From: Spiroplasma taiwanense CT-1
GTDB taxonomy: Bacteria > Bacillota_I > Bacilli_A > Mycoplasmatales > Mycoplasmataceae
Reading direction: 5' to 3'
NCBI RefSeq assembly: GCF_000439435.1
Contig: NC_021846.1
Location: 868,001 to 932,000 of the forward strand
Length of the DNA: 64,000 nt
This document shows positions 10,887-21,592 of the stretch, piece by piece (positions within the stretch are counted from its first letter, which is position 1; each line of letters starts with the position of its first letter). The notes below the pieces were generated by a model. The model was not told the origin of the DNA and made no database searches. It worked only from the letters and a program-made list of their open reading frames with translations. The translations under genes were made by a program, and so were the position numbers.

Positions 10887-12625
10887 TGAAAAAATTACTT
10901 AGTCTTTTAGGAATTGCTTCATTATCAGTTTCTGCTTCTTCTCTTGTTGTTGCTTGTAGTAATGGTGAAAGAGTTACAAATCCTAAATTAAACTTAAATA
11001 TTGTTAAAGATATTTTAGTAAAACTTTCAGGAGATAGTTCATTAGCAAATATTGATTTTGGTAGTCTTTTTGATTCATCACAAATAACAAGTGTTGTTGT
11101 AAACATGATTAATGAATTAATTTCTTTACAATATTCATTTGACTCAACTAATTCAAAATTTAAGACATTAAATTTTGAAGAATATGCACTTGATAATAAT
11201 GGAAAAATTGAAGAAACTTTTAAAAATCAATATGACATAAAAAGTAGAACAATTGCAGAAGATAACTTATTTACAGAATACACTCAATCGATTACAAAAA
11301 ATAATAGATTAGATTATAAAAACGTGCAAGATGGTTATGCTTTAAATCCAATTCAAGACAAAACAGTTGTTAAAAACAGTGAAAATATTTCAATTACTAT
11401 AGCAAAAAGTTCAAAAATTTATATTAGTTCAGAGGAACCAACTTCTTCTAATAAAGATGAAAAAATTTGACAATTTGCAACAGAAAATGGTAGTAATTCA
11501 CCTAATCTTCCAAAAATTGAAGATTTAACTTCTGAATTTAAAGAAGGAAGTAATGGAAACTTTTATGTTGAAGATCAAGATGGAAAAATGCAGCTGATTT
11601 CTTCAAAAACAGCTTTATATTTAAGATTTCAAGATTATTTTGAATCTAAACTATTAGAAGATATAAATGCAAATTTACTTACTAATTCATTCTTAGATTC
11701 AAATATGTTTAATATTAAAAAAAATACTAATGCAGAAGCAGCACCATATATTAATCCTTCTTCTGCATTATTTTCAAAAACTCAAACTTTAAAAGAAATT
11801 TCTGGAAATGAAAAATGAGAAACAAATGTCAAAATGGTTTGAACTCTTAGATTTGATAATACAAATGGAAATACTATAAAAAATAAGATTAGAGATATAT
11901 TTGAAGGTTCAAATATTATTCAAGATAAAGCTTCTGGAGCATTAGATGTTACAAAAAGTATTAAAGAAATATATGAATTATTTACTGAGACTGCTGATGC
12001 GCCAAGTATTATAACTAATGAAAAAGATGCCTACGATCCATACTTTGGATTATCTGGTTTTCAAGGATTTACACTTTATGAAAATGGTTCATCAATTGGA
12101 ACTAGCCCTATTTCAGGGAAAAGTTATGAAGATGCTGTAAAAAATTGAACTCATGGAAGCGGTGTTTTAAAATCAACAGATGGAAGTTGATCATTTGCAG
12201 ATTCAGAAAATAAAAACTATGAAGTAGTAGTAGTAGTTTTACCAATATATATGATTGAGCTTCTTGGAGCTTCAAATGATAGTAGTAGTAATTACTACTC
12301 AATTAATGGTAAAAAAGATGAAGAAAAATCAATAATTAAATTTAGTAATACAATCAGTAATGAAACAGTTTATAAAGATAGATGAAATGCCCAAGATAAT
12401 AAAGAATTACACTCAAAAGATATCAAAGACATTTCATTAGATAAGACACAACAAGAAGCAATGTTAAATCAAATAAAATATCTTGTTTCTAATGATAGTT
12501 CAACAAGTGAATTATCAAAAACTGTTTTATACTCAATGTACTTAGATGAAGATCAAGTATATTATGCTGGATTATATGATCAAATTGGAAAATATATTAA
12601 AAATAACGATGATGAAGATGATTAA
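10886..12625 (+). CDS. Surface lipoprotein, 579 aa
   Basis: Signal MKKLLSLLGIASLS, hydrophobic core, then the lipobox LVVAC. Overlaps the preceding lipoprotein gene by one base (TAATG) with a strong AAGGAGG inside that gene, so both are made from one message. The ectodomain is Ser/Asn/Lys-rich and contains a run of GTA codons giving VVVVVL near residue 450. Both proteins have a TG(D/E)K..SFADS-like polar style, but I see no clear repeat shared between them. A strong terminator follows. Specific function unknown. Confidence 0.85.
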
Positions 12626-12656
12626 AAAATAAACCAACATTTTGGTTTATTTTTTT
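12625..12656 (+). terminator. Terminator of the lipoprotein operon
   Basis: Hairpin AAATAAACCAA / TTGGTTTATTT with a 4-nt loop and a T7 tail, starting at the stop codon. Confidence 0.85.
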
Positions 12657-12680
12657 GTAAAATTATTATGAGGTGAAAAA

Positions 12681-13088
12681 ATGAATGAATGTATTTTTTG
12701 CAAAATTATTGCAAGAGAAATGGAAGCAAAAATATTATTTGAAAATGAACATACTATTGCTTTTTTGGATCTTTATCCAAATAGTGATGGACATAGTTTG
12801 GTTATTCCAAAAAAACATTTTGAGAATTTTCAAGAAACTGATGATTTTTACTTGAGTGAAGTTGTAAAGACAAAAAGAATAGTAACTGATTTATTAAATG
12901 AGAAATTAAATCCAGTTGGTTTCAATTTTGTTTCAAATCAAGGTGTTGAAGCATTTCAAACAGTGTTTCACTACCATGAACATATAATTCCAAAATATCA
13001 TAGAGAAAAAGGACTTACTTTTAAAGTTAATAAAGAAGTCGACGATTTAGATGATTTACACAATATTCATAAAAAATTAAAAAATTAA
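12681..13088 (+). CDS. hit: HIT-family nucleotide hydrolase
   Basis: 135 aa. Histidine-triad protein that hydrolyses nucleoside phosphoramidates or dinucleotides. The N-terminal CIFCKII Zn-like motif, the GHSLVIPKKH strand, and the catalytic triad in HYHEHIIPKY identify the Hint/HIT branch. GAGGTG lies 6 nt before the ATG. Monocistronic between a terminator and a convergent yhaM-like gene. The natural substrate cannot be read from sequence. Confidence 0.93.
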   Translation: MNECIFCKIIAREMEAKILFENEHTIAFLDLYPNSDGHSLVIPKKHFENFQETDDFYLSEVVKTKRIVTDLLNEKLNPVGFNFVSNQGVEAFQTVFHYHEHIIPKYHREKGLTFKVNKEVDDLDDLHNIHKKLKN

Positions 13089-13156
13089 AAATAATAAAAA
13101 ATAGTCTGTATTTACTAAAAACATTTGATTTTAGATACAGGCTATTTTTTATTATT
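13089..13156. terminator. Bidirectional terminator between hit and yhaM
   Basis: Long imperfect inverted repeat. The outer arms AATAATAAAAAATAG and CTATTTTTTATTATT and the inner arms CTGTAT.TA.TAAAA and TTTTA.ATACAG pair. The yhaM TAG stop lies inside the right arm. Confidence 0.8.
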
Positions 13157-14104
13157 GAAATGTTTTAAATAACTTCTTCCATCCTCAGAAAGAATTCTTG
13201 AAGTTCACCCTTCATTTTCAACCTTTGATAATTCATCATTTATTTTATAAATTCTTGCATCAAGTGCATCTAATGAGGAAATAATTACAGCTTCTAGTAA
13301 CATAGGTTCTACAGGTGAGCCATATTCATTTTTTCCATGACTTGCTAAAATTACATGTTGAAGCTTCATTACTTCTTGATCATGATCGATTTTTAAGTCA
13401 ATTGCTTTTTTATAAACAAAATTATTACCTATTGATATATGGCCAAGTAATTTTCCCTCATTTGTATATTCTGAGGCATTTCTACCATCCATTTCAATTA
13501 CTTTTCCAATATCGTGTAAGAGAGCACCACAGTATACTAATTCTCAATCAATTTCTGCATATTTATAAGTATCTTTTAGACCTTTTGCAGCATTTAGTAA
13601 TGAATAACTATGTCAAAATAACCCCCCAACAACATTATGATGAATGCTTATTGCTGCTGGAAATGTCTTAAATTCTGTTTCATATTCTTCTAATATTGAT
13701 TTTGTTATTTTCCTATAAACTTCATTTTTAAATAAGATAATGAATTCAATTATTTTTCCAAAATATAATTCTATATTAATTGGCGCATTAATACTAAACA
13801 TATCTTCTTTTATATTGTACTTTTTAAAATCATCTTGTTTTATTATTGAATATGTCAATATTTTAAGTTGTAATTGTTGACGATAAAGATTTGCAACACC
13901 CTCTAATTTAATAACACTTCCACTCTTTAAACTTTCAATATCCTTATCAATCGCATTTCATAATCTCGCTTCAATTCTTCCACTTGAATCTATTAAATTA
14001 ATTATTAAGTAATTAGACCCATTATTTCCTGTTGACAAGAATACTTTCTCAATTCTTGCAATTAATTCAATATTTTTTGACTCTAAGTTTATTTCATTTA
14101 TCAT
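13142..14104 (-). CDS. yhaM: 3'-5' exoribonuclease YhaM-like (OB fold + HD domain)
   Basis: 320 aa, normal for the family. The N-terminal ~75 residues form an OB-fold nucleic-acid domain (DSSGRIEARLW). The HD phosphohydrolase domain follows, with the metal ligands in HHNVVGGLFWHS (about 155-166), LLHDIGK (about 187), and the HVILASHGKNEYGSPVEP segment. YhaM trims RNA 3' ends after RNase J and other nucleases have acted. Read as a single gene with its TAG stop in the shared terminator. Close homology to the Firmicute YhaM pattern makes other HD families unlikely. Confidence 0.92.
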
Positions 14105-14203
14105 TTTCCTATACCTCAATACTATGTTAATTTTAACAAAAAAGAACTAATATAAAAAATCATTTAAAGATAATATTTAATTTACTATTTTATATCTTAA
14201 AAA

Positions 14204-14236
14204 TTAATTAAGGATAGTAAAACTATCCTTAATTAA
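14204..14236 (-). terminator. Terminator after the E2-like gene
   Basis: Perfect 15-bp stem (14204-14218 with 14222-14236, core GGATAGT/ACTATCC), 3-nt loop, T-rich tail on the minus strand. Confidence 0.85.
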
Positions 14237-14245
14237 AAAATTCAA

Positions 14246-16036
14246 TTAAATTAAAAAGCCTGGATTTCTTAATAAATTCACAAAATATGAAGTAAATTTA
14301 ATCATTTCTTCGAAAGCAATAATATCCTCATTAAATGCAAAACATAAATTCAAATAACTTGAAAGAATTCCATCCTCTTTAAAAGAATGAGTAATTTTTG
14401 AAAAGTATATTGTAATAATATTTTGTTCATACAAGTTTAATTTAGCGTTATTGATATTTGTATTTGTTAAATCAAATAATGAAATTTTTGCAATATTATT
14501 TTCATTTTTTACATAATTTTCAATATTTTTTGCAATATCTAAAATTGATGAATTTTCAAAAATTTCTACATTTTTTTGTACCAATTTACCTTTATTATTT
14601 TGAATTAGACAAATATAATCACTATCAATTTTTAACTCTTTAAATTTAATAAAAGATTTTTTTAAAGCTTTTGCAAAAAAAGCATTTAATTCTAATCAAA
14701 TATCATTTTTTTTACTTGGTTCAATCATTAAAGTGTGTAAATTTATTAATGCTGTAATATCAATTGAGAAATCTACATATGATACTTGATTATTACTTGA
14801 ATTCATTAAAACTTTTGAATTACTAGTATTTGATATCTTTTTAATCTCATTTTTTAAATCTTGATTTTCAAATTTTATTTGATTAAATTGATTTTCAAGT
14901 AATTCAATTTTACTATTTGTTTCTCCAATTAATAAAGTATTTTTCTTCAATTCATTCAAATCAGTTTCTAATAATTTAATTTTAGAAATTTTACTATTAG
15001 CAAATTCTAATTCTTTTTTAAGTAAATTAAATTTTTCTGCTAAATCATTAAACTTTATGTTATTTTTATTTAAAATAGATAATTCATTTTGAACTAATAA
15101 TATTTTTTCATCTACTAAACTTTCAATTTCTTGAATTTTCAAGATTTTTGCATTTTCTAAATTTGATTCATCAAAATCGTTAATTTGAGTTTCATTAGTT
15201 TCAAATTTTATTTTGAACTCATTAGCGGTTAAATTATCTTCACTTTCTACACTTTGTGAAGATTCTATAATATTTTCACTTTTCACAATTTCATCATTAA
15301 ATGCTGGTAAAATTTGCTGATTTTCAATTTCATCATTAATTTTAGTCTCTTTTGCTTTCAAATTATTTTCTTCAAATATTTTTAAATCAATTCCCTTTTT
15401 TAAAATATCAATTTTTTTTGAATGTCAAGCAAGTTCCTCTGTAATCGAATCTGAGATACTTACTGGATTTAAAATAACTTCTCTTTCAATTTCAATATTT
15501 TTATTTATAAGTTCCTGATTATCAAAAGCATTTAGTATTGCAGTCTCTGAATCAAAATAAATATCAAAATCATCCACAGTTTCAGTTGTAAAATTATTAT
15601 CATTATTATTTGAAGTTGTCTCTACTTTTGTGAACTTTTCCATTTCTTGGGTTACTGAATCAACAGAAATATAATTTTTATTATTTTTACTTAAATCTTC
15701 AAAAGATTCCTTATTTATTAATTTTTCCAAATATCCAAATTCATTTAAACCTTCTCTTAATGTATCATTAATACTTGAGGGCTTTTTCAATAATGTATTT
15801 ATTTCAAAATCCGTAAATACGTCAAATACTGTATCACCATGAGAAACAATTAAAGACTCAATTATATAAACATTTCTTATTACACCATCAATTGGTGAAG
15901 TAATATTAGATCTTTCTAATTGAGTTGTAATTACAGCTAACAGTTCATCTTTCTTAACTGGTTGTCCATCTTTTACATAAACTTTCTCTACAATACCTTT
16001 ATATTTTTTTAAGTTTCTAAATTTAATTTTTTCCAC
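14246..16036 (-). CDS. Degenerate dihydrolipoamide acyltransferase (E2)-like protein
   Basis: 596 aa. Residues 5-80 form a lipoyl-type barrel (GIVEKVYVKDGQPVKKDELL, then NITSPIDGVI, then VSHGDTVFDV), but no lysine stands at or near the lipoylation turn. Residues ~295-405 are a predicted coiled coil in place of the E1/E3-binding domain. Residues 419-596 align along their length with an E2 catalytic domain (DFSIDITALINLHTLM, the AFFAKALKKSF helix, a GKLVQKNVEIFENSSILDIAKNI segment, and the LLRNPGFLI end), yet the DHRxxDG motif reads FNEDIIAF (568-575). So neither acyl carriage nor acyl transfer looks possible, and a structural role is my inference. GTG 16036 is chosen because GGAAGGG lies 8 nt upstream. 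Confidence 0.75.
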
Positions 16037-16116
16037 AATTATTGCCCTTCCCAAAAAGTTTTGCCCAAACACTACATAGAACTATTTTACACTACTTTAA
16101 TTACGAATTAAATATT

Positions 16117-16824
16117 TTATACAATAAACCATTTTAATCTTGAATTTTCAGAAGCATCTAATAAATCAATAAAACAAGATTTATAAAGTGGTGCAATATT
16201 ATATTCACTTATTTTTAAATTTTTACATTGATTTGCTAGCTTTTCTCATTTTTCAATTCAAATATATAATTCCTCATTATATGCAGGAAAAATTGGTCCA
16301 CATTCTTTAAAGATTAATATTGAATTTGCAAATATTCATAGAAATTCCATTGTAAACTCTCCAAAAAATTGTTTGTTTAAAAAGTAAATATAAATAATAA
16401 GCATGTATTCTATTAAAGATTCAATTCCTTCTAATGCAAATATTTTGCTTTCAATATATTTTATTTTATTTATAACTTCTTTTCCAATTTCATTATCTTC
16501 AGAAAAATTATTAATATAAGTTCCTTGTTCGTCTAAAAGTAAATAAATTTTTTTATAAGTTTCCAAATCAAAAGCTCATTTATTTATTCCCTTTTTTTGA
16601 AGTAATTTACTTTCCAAAATTTTAGATTTTATTAAATATCAAAATTTACCATAATTTATTAATTTAGGTTCAAAAAATTCTATTGCATTTTTATCTAAAA
16701 ACTCTTCTTCAAAAACAAAATCATGTAATTCCTCTTCTGAAATTTTTATTCCTTTATAAAAAATTAAATATTGCAATAATTTAACACCTAATTCATCTAA
16801 TATTTCTTTTTTACATAAAAACAT
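16117..16824 (-). CDS. Hypothetical protein, 235 aa
   Basis: Single frame with TGA as Trp. Not recognised. Rich in Ile, Phe, Glu and Lys and predicted mostly helical, with one hydrophobic stretch (YMLIIYIYFL) that could be buried or amphipathic instead of a true membrane span. No signal peptide. GAGGT lies about 7 nt before the ATG. It follows trmFO at 37 nt on the same strand, so it may share the metK-cutC-trmFO message. Function unknown. Confidence 0.7.
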
Positions 16825-16861
16825 AAAATATACCTCATCATTTCATACATACAATAATATT

Positions 16862-18172
16862 CTACTTGTTTGAATTAATAAAATATTTTATTTTTTTTAT
16901 TGCTTCTTTATAAATAAATTCATTTTTTTCAAACTTATTATTAAAAATTAATTTTTTATCTATTTCTACTAGCCCCATATTTGCTTTCATAGGTTTTAAT
17001 TTTTTAATATTTGGATTTGTAATATAATTTACTAAACTTCCTATAATACTCTCTTCAGGAAAATTAATAAATTTTTTTTGATTTAAATATGAAATAATTC
17101 CATATGCACTTACAAGACCTGTTGCAAATGACTCAATATAACCTTCAACTCCTGTAATTTGACCTGCAAAAAAAATATTTTTTTTCCTCATCATTTGTAA
17201 TTTTTTATTTAGAATTTTTGGAGAATTAATAAAATTATTTTTATGCATAACACCAAATCTTCTAAATATAGCATTTTCTAAACCTGGCAACATTGAAAAT
17301 ATTCTTTTTTGTTCTTTTCAAGTTAAATTTGTTTGAAAACCAACAATATTATACAAATTATCAAGTGCATCATCTCTTCTTAATTGAACAACCGCAAATG
17401 GAATTTCTCCTTTAGAATTTGTTAATCCATTAGGAGACATAACTGATTTTAGTAATATTTTTTTTGAAACTCTTGCTAATTGTTCAATTGGTTGACAACC
17501 TCTAAAAAATATTTCTTTTTCAAAATCTTTTACTTCAACTTTTTGTGCATTAATAAGTTCTTTGTGAAAATTATTAAATTGTTCTTCATTTAATGGAATA
17601 CAGATATAACTTTTATCATTCTTATGTCTTGACTGATAGTATACTTTTGAAAAATCAATACTTTCTTTTTCAATAATTGGCGCAGATGCATCTAAATAAA
17701 AAAGTTTTTGTTTTCCTAATAGTTGTTCAATTTTAAATTTAAATTCCTCTGAACATAAAGGTCCTGTTGCAATTAAAGTTACATTCTCATTATTTAAATC
17801 CAAAAATTCATCTTCAATTACTTCAATATTTGAATTATTTCTAATTTTGTTTTCCACTAATTGAGAAAATTTTTCTCTATCAACTGCAAGAGCATCATCT
17901 GATGGAATTTGAGTTTTATATGCACATTCTAGAATAAATGAATTTAATAATTTTAATTCTTGTTTTAAAATACCAACAGCATTCTGAGTTGAAATACTTC
18001 TTAAAGTGTTGGAACATACTAATTCACAAAATGTATCTAATTTCTGTATTTCATTTTTATTTTTTTTCTTTTTTTCATAAAGTTTTACTTTAAATCCAAC
18101 TTTTGCAAGTTGTCAAGCAGCTTCACAACCCGCTAAACCAGCACCAATTACATTAATTTCATTTTTACTCAT
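16862..18172 (-). CDS. trmFO: tRNA (uracil-54-C5)-methyltransferase, folate-dependent
   Basis: 436 aa. FAD enzyme that makes 5-methyluridine at tRNA position 54 using methylenetetrahydrofolate. The N-terminal dinucleotide fold INVIGAGLAGCEAAWQLA, the CSNTLRS motif, FFRGCQPIEQLA, and the GQITGVEGYIESFATGL segment are diagnostic for the Gid/TrmFO family. The start overlaps the cutC stop by 8 nt, pointing to coupled translation. Some mollicutes use TrmFO-like proteins for 23S rRNA m5U; that alternative substrate cannot be excluded. Confidence 0.94.
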
Positions 18173-18824
18173 TTAATAACTTACTCACTTTTTGTAAATC
18201 AATTGGTGTATTTCAAGTATTATCTACTCTTGCTGCTGTACCTATATGAACATTTTTTGTTAAAAACATAGCTTTCTTAAAATTTTCTTTATTTATTCCT
18301 CCACCAACTAATATAATGGTAGATAATTTTAAATTCACTAATTTTTCAATTACAGCAAATCCATGTTTTAAATTTTGACCTCCACTTGTTAAAACATTAT
18401 CAATTTTTAATTTAGCTATTTTTTTATATTCGACTTCAAAATCTTGAACTAAATCAAAAGCCTTATGAAAAGTAATAGACAAATTGCCCTTTATTTCAAT
18501 TACTTTTTTTAAAAAATCTTGGTCAATTGTAAAATCCTTATTTAATGCCCCTATTACTATTCCATTTGCCTTTGTAGTACGAATAAACTCAATTTCTTTT
18601 AACATCTCACACTTTTCATCATTTATATAAAAAAAATCTCTTGCAGTGCTTCTAACAATAACATTAACTGGTAAAACTGAATTATTACATACTTCAACAA
18701 TATCTTCTCTATTTGGAGTTAATCCCCCAACTTCTAAATTTTTACAAAACTCAATCCTATTTGCTTTTGTTTTATTAATTATTATTGAATCTTCAATGTT
18801 TTTGGCAATTATTTCAAGTAGCAT
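18165..18824 (-). CDS. cutC: CutC family protein
   Basis: 219 aa TIM-barrel protein of the CutC family, historically linked to copper homeostasis, though that role is disputed. Conserved segments are NRIEFCKNLEVGGLTPN, VIVRSTARDF, the ITFHKAFD strand with its His, and NVLTSGGQ. It begins 1 nt after the metK stop and overlaps trmFO, so metK-cutC-trmFO form one transcription unit. The SAM riboswitch ahead of metK would then control it too. Start ATG 18822-18824 is the first available. Confidence 0.9.
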
Positions 18825-18825
18825 T

Positions 18826-19959
18826 CTATAAAAATTCCTTTAATACTCTAACTTTATCTAATTTTTCTCAATTAAATTCCTTTTTACCAAAATGCCCATA
18901 TTTACTTGTTCTAAAATAAACAGGACTATTTAAATCCAATTCTTTAATTATTGAACTAAGATTGAAGTTAAAATTTTCTATCAACGCTTTATATAAAACA
19001 TCATTAGAAACTTTATTTGTGCCAAACGACTCAATAAATATTGAAATTGGATCTGCTTTACCAATTGCATAACTTACTTGTATTTCTAATTGATCTGCTA
19101 ATCTTGCTGCTACAATATTTTTTGCAGCATATCTACACATATACGCTGCACTTCTATCAACTTTTGAAGCATCTTTACCAGAAAATGCTCCCCCACCATG
19201 TCTTGAATATCCCCCATAAGTATCAACAATAATTTTTCTACCTGTTAGACCTGTATCACTTTTAGGTCCACCAATTACAAATCTTCCAGTTGGATTTATA
19301 AGTACATTAAAATCAGTATTTAAATTATATCTTTTTGCAATTACATCCATTATATTTTTCTTTATAAAATTTTCAAATTCTTCTTTATTATAATCTTTAT
19401 CATGTTGAACAGACATAAGAATTGTTTCTATTCTTGGATTTTTTGAATTTGTATAATCAATTGTAACTTGAGATTTCATATCTGGTTGCGCTCACTTAAA
19501 AGCTCCAGCTTTTCTTAATTTTGAAGCAATATGAACCAAATCATGAGCAACTTGAATTGAATATGGCATATAATTTGATGTTTCATTATTTGCATAACCA
19601 AACATTATTCCTTGATCACCTGCTCCCATATCCTCTTTTTCAACACCAATAGCAATATCCGGTGACTGTTCATGAATTTTCACAATAATTTCTGCCTTGT
19701 TTGGGTTAATTCCTGTACTTTCATCTTTATAACCAACTCTACTTAAAACTCATTTAGCAATTTCCTTATAATCTACAATTGCTGTTGTTTTAATTTCACC
19801 CCCAATTAAAACAAAATTATCAGTTATAAAAGTCTCACATGCAACTTTTGAGTTTTTATCTTGTTTCAAGCACTCATCTAATATTGCATCAGATATTTGA
19901 TCACACAATTTATCTGGGTGTCCTTCTGAAACTGATTCACTTGTAAAAAATTTTTTCAT
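18826..19959 (-). CDS. metK: S-adenosylmethionine synthetase
   Basis: 377 aa, complete. Makes SAM from methionine and ATP. The signature [21 protein letters not shown], the [12 protein letters not shown] motif, and the [20 protein letters not shown]-loop-like segment are all present. In-frame TGA codons are Trp (for example in EIAKWVLSRVG). AAGGAG precedes the ATG by 8 nt. The 5' leader carries a SAM-I riboswitch and terminator, so expression should fall as SAM rises. The product feeds the methyltransferases in this window (rsmB, rsmD, rlmN). Confidence 0.97.
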
Positions 19960-19975
19960 TTTTAATTTCTCCTTA

Positions 19976-20008
19976 TTAAAAAATAAAATCCTCTATAATA
20001 AGAGGATT
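19976..20008 (-). terminator. Riboswitch-controlled terminator of metK
   Basis: On the minus strand AATCCTCT and AGAGGATT pair around a 6-nt loop, followed by TTTTATTTTTT, just before the metK ribosome binding site. It is the expression platform of the SAM-I element. Confidence 0.85.
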
Positions 20009-20009
20009 A

Positions 20010-20112
20010 ATAGATTTCTCATTGCTGGTTTCCCCTTATTTTAAGCACCTAACCAAAAAGGTTGCTACTATTTCACCGAGTTTTTTTCTCTCCATAGTTC
20101 TTAATAAGCATT
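20010..20112 (-). promoter_or_regulatory. SAM-I riboswitch (S box)
   Basis: Reading the minus strand from 20112, S-box landmarks occur in order: CTTATTAAGA and GGAG at the start (P1 5' side and P2), a GAAATAGTAGCAACC segment like the GATGAAxCCxGCAACC core, a short loop, GGTTAGGTGCT matching the conserved GGTGCTAA element, and CAGCAATGAGA closing toward P1. A terminator follows directly and then metK. Family knowledge: SAM-bound aptamer lets the terminator form. A covariance-model search with Rfam RF00162 would settle it. Confidence 0.85.
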
Positions 20113-20144
20113 TTATTTAATTTCAATATTTATAATATCAAATT

Positions 20145-21110
20145 TTAAACACTTTTTATTATTTTTTCAAAAATTTCAGATGTTTTTACTGAATTTAACA
20201 TAAAATGTTTTTTATCTTTAAATGTGTCTAAATTATACTTACTTTTATCCAGTTTATTAATTAATTTAACTATTTTTTTTCTGCTACAATAAAAATCATT
20301 ATTTGGCAAAATTAAATCGATTTTAGAGTTACTATTAGAAATATTTTTTACAATTTTTTTAGTTATTTTTTTAAATTGAAAGTATTCTCTAATATTTATT
20401 GAACCATTTTTATTATTCTCATCTTCTAATTTATTTGCATAAGTCGAATCATCAGTTAAATCTAAACCATTTATATTTTGAAATAAAAGAGTATTAATCT
20501 TAAAAGCAACACCAAATCATAATTTTATATAAAAAGAAAATGATTTTTTGTAAGTGAAATTCAATCTTAAAGATGACATTATTATTTTTTCCACATTATC
20601 ATTTTTTGAAAAATAAGCTGCTAATGCAGAACCAAAACCTTCACCAAGTAATATTAATTTTTGATTTTTAAATTTTTCACTTAATTCTGTAATAATTTCT
20701 TCAATATCAGAAATTAAAGCACCTAAATTTTTATTTTTCTCTAATAAATTTTCCCCACAACTTCTTTGATCAAAAGAAACAAGAGAAAAATCTTTATATT
20801 TATTTTTTTGTAATCAATTAACTAAATTTTCGAAATCATTTCTTGTTCTTAGTAAATCATGAATAGCAAGTATTATATATTTACTATCTGAATTAACTTC
20901 ACCATATCATCTTAAATCATAGGCATCAGATGTTTGAAACATTTTTTTCTTTATTAATTCACCTTTTTTAACTTTTTGAGATTTAAATTTTAAAGAAAAA
21001 ATTTTAAATAATCTGAAAATTAATAAAAACAAAAAAATAAATATAATTATTCCTGAAAAAACATAAATAAATATACTAAATATTTCTCAAAAAATTGTTC
21101 AAATTTGCAC
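20145..21110 (-). CDS. Membrane-anchored alpha/beta hydrolase-like protein lacking the nucleophile
   Basis: 321 aa. Residues ~5-32 form one N-terminal membrane helix. The rest fits a lysophospholipase-like alpha/beta fold: IILAIHDLLRTRNDFENLV near residue 80 (oxyanion strand), LVSFDQRSCGEN near 111, and a nucleophile-elbow position LLGEGFGSALA at 154-164. The elbow pattern GxSxG reads G-E-G-F-G, so the catalytic Ser is Gly. A candidate Asp (PNND) and His (KKHFML) remain. GTG 21110 follows AGGTG by 5 nt. It lies upstream of the metK leader on the same strand. It may bind a lipid or be non-catalytic. Confidence 0.72.
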
Positions 21111-21155
21111 ATTATCACCTAACTATTAATATTTTTCATATATAAATAAATATAC

Positions 21156-21521
21156 TTACTCTAAATCTGATAAATCTAAAGTATAAACATCAAATTGCCC
21201 CATAAATCAAAATGCAAAGATTACATTTTGTTTTCTAATTAAAAACTCTTCACTTCCCATAATATTAATTGCTTCATAAATAAGATTTCCTGTATCTTGT
21301 TCAAGATTAATTCTCATTCTTTCAAAATCATAAACTGATGATCTTCCATATATTTCATTTTTTCTTTCAAATTCAACTTCAGATAATATTCTTTCCAATG
21401 TATCTTGATATTTTGAAGAAGTTTTTAATTTATATTCAATACCACTACAAATATTTTTAACCTCTTTATCTAAGGCAAATAATGTATCATGTAAATTTCT
21501 AAGTTTTTCGTGTTTTTTCAT
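21156..21521 (-). CDS. Hypothetical protein, 121 aa, helical
   Basis: Small acidic/basic helical protein with heptad-like spacing (LHDTLFALDKEVKNI, ILSEVEFERK). No signal or membrane segment. The start at MKKHEKL (ATG 21519-21521) follows AGGAGG, 11 nt away; a longer frame to 21581 exists but begins before that site with hydrophobic, non-coding-looking sequence. It lies in a run of minus-strand genes after ymdB, 71 nt away. Family not recognised. Confidence 0.65.
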
Positions 21522-21592
21522 TTTATTTTCATCCTCCTTAAAGTTGTTTATAAAAATAAAATATATAATATATATTAACAAAAAAATATTAA

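Noticed and set aside
12108-12302. Antisense ORF in the second lipoprotein gene
   Set aside because: Low-complexity shadow of GTA/AGT codon runs on the plus strand.
14246-16036. HlyD or biotin carrier identity for the E2-like protein
   Set aside because: The last ~180 residues align in order with the E2 acyltransferase domain, which those families lack.
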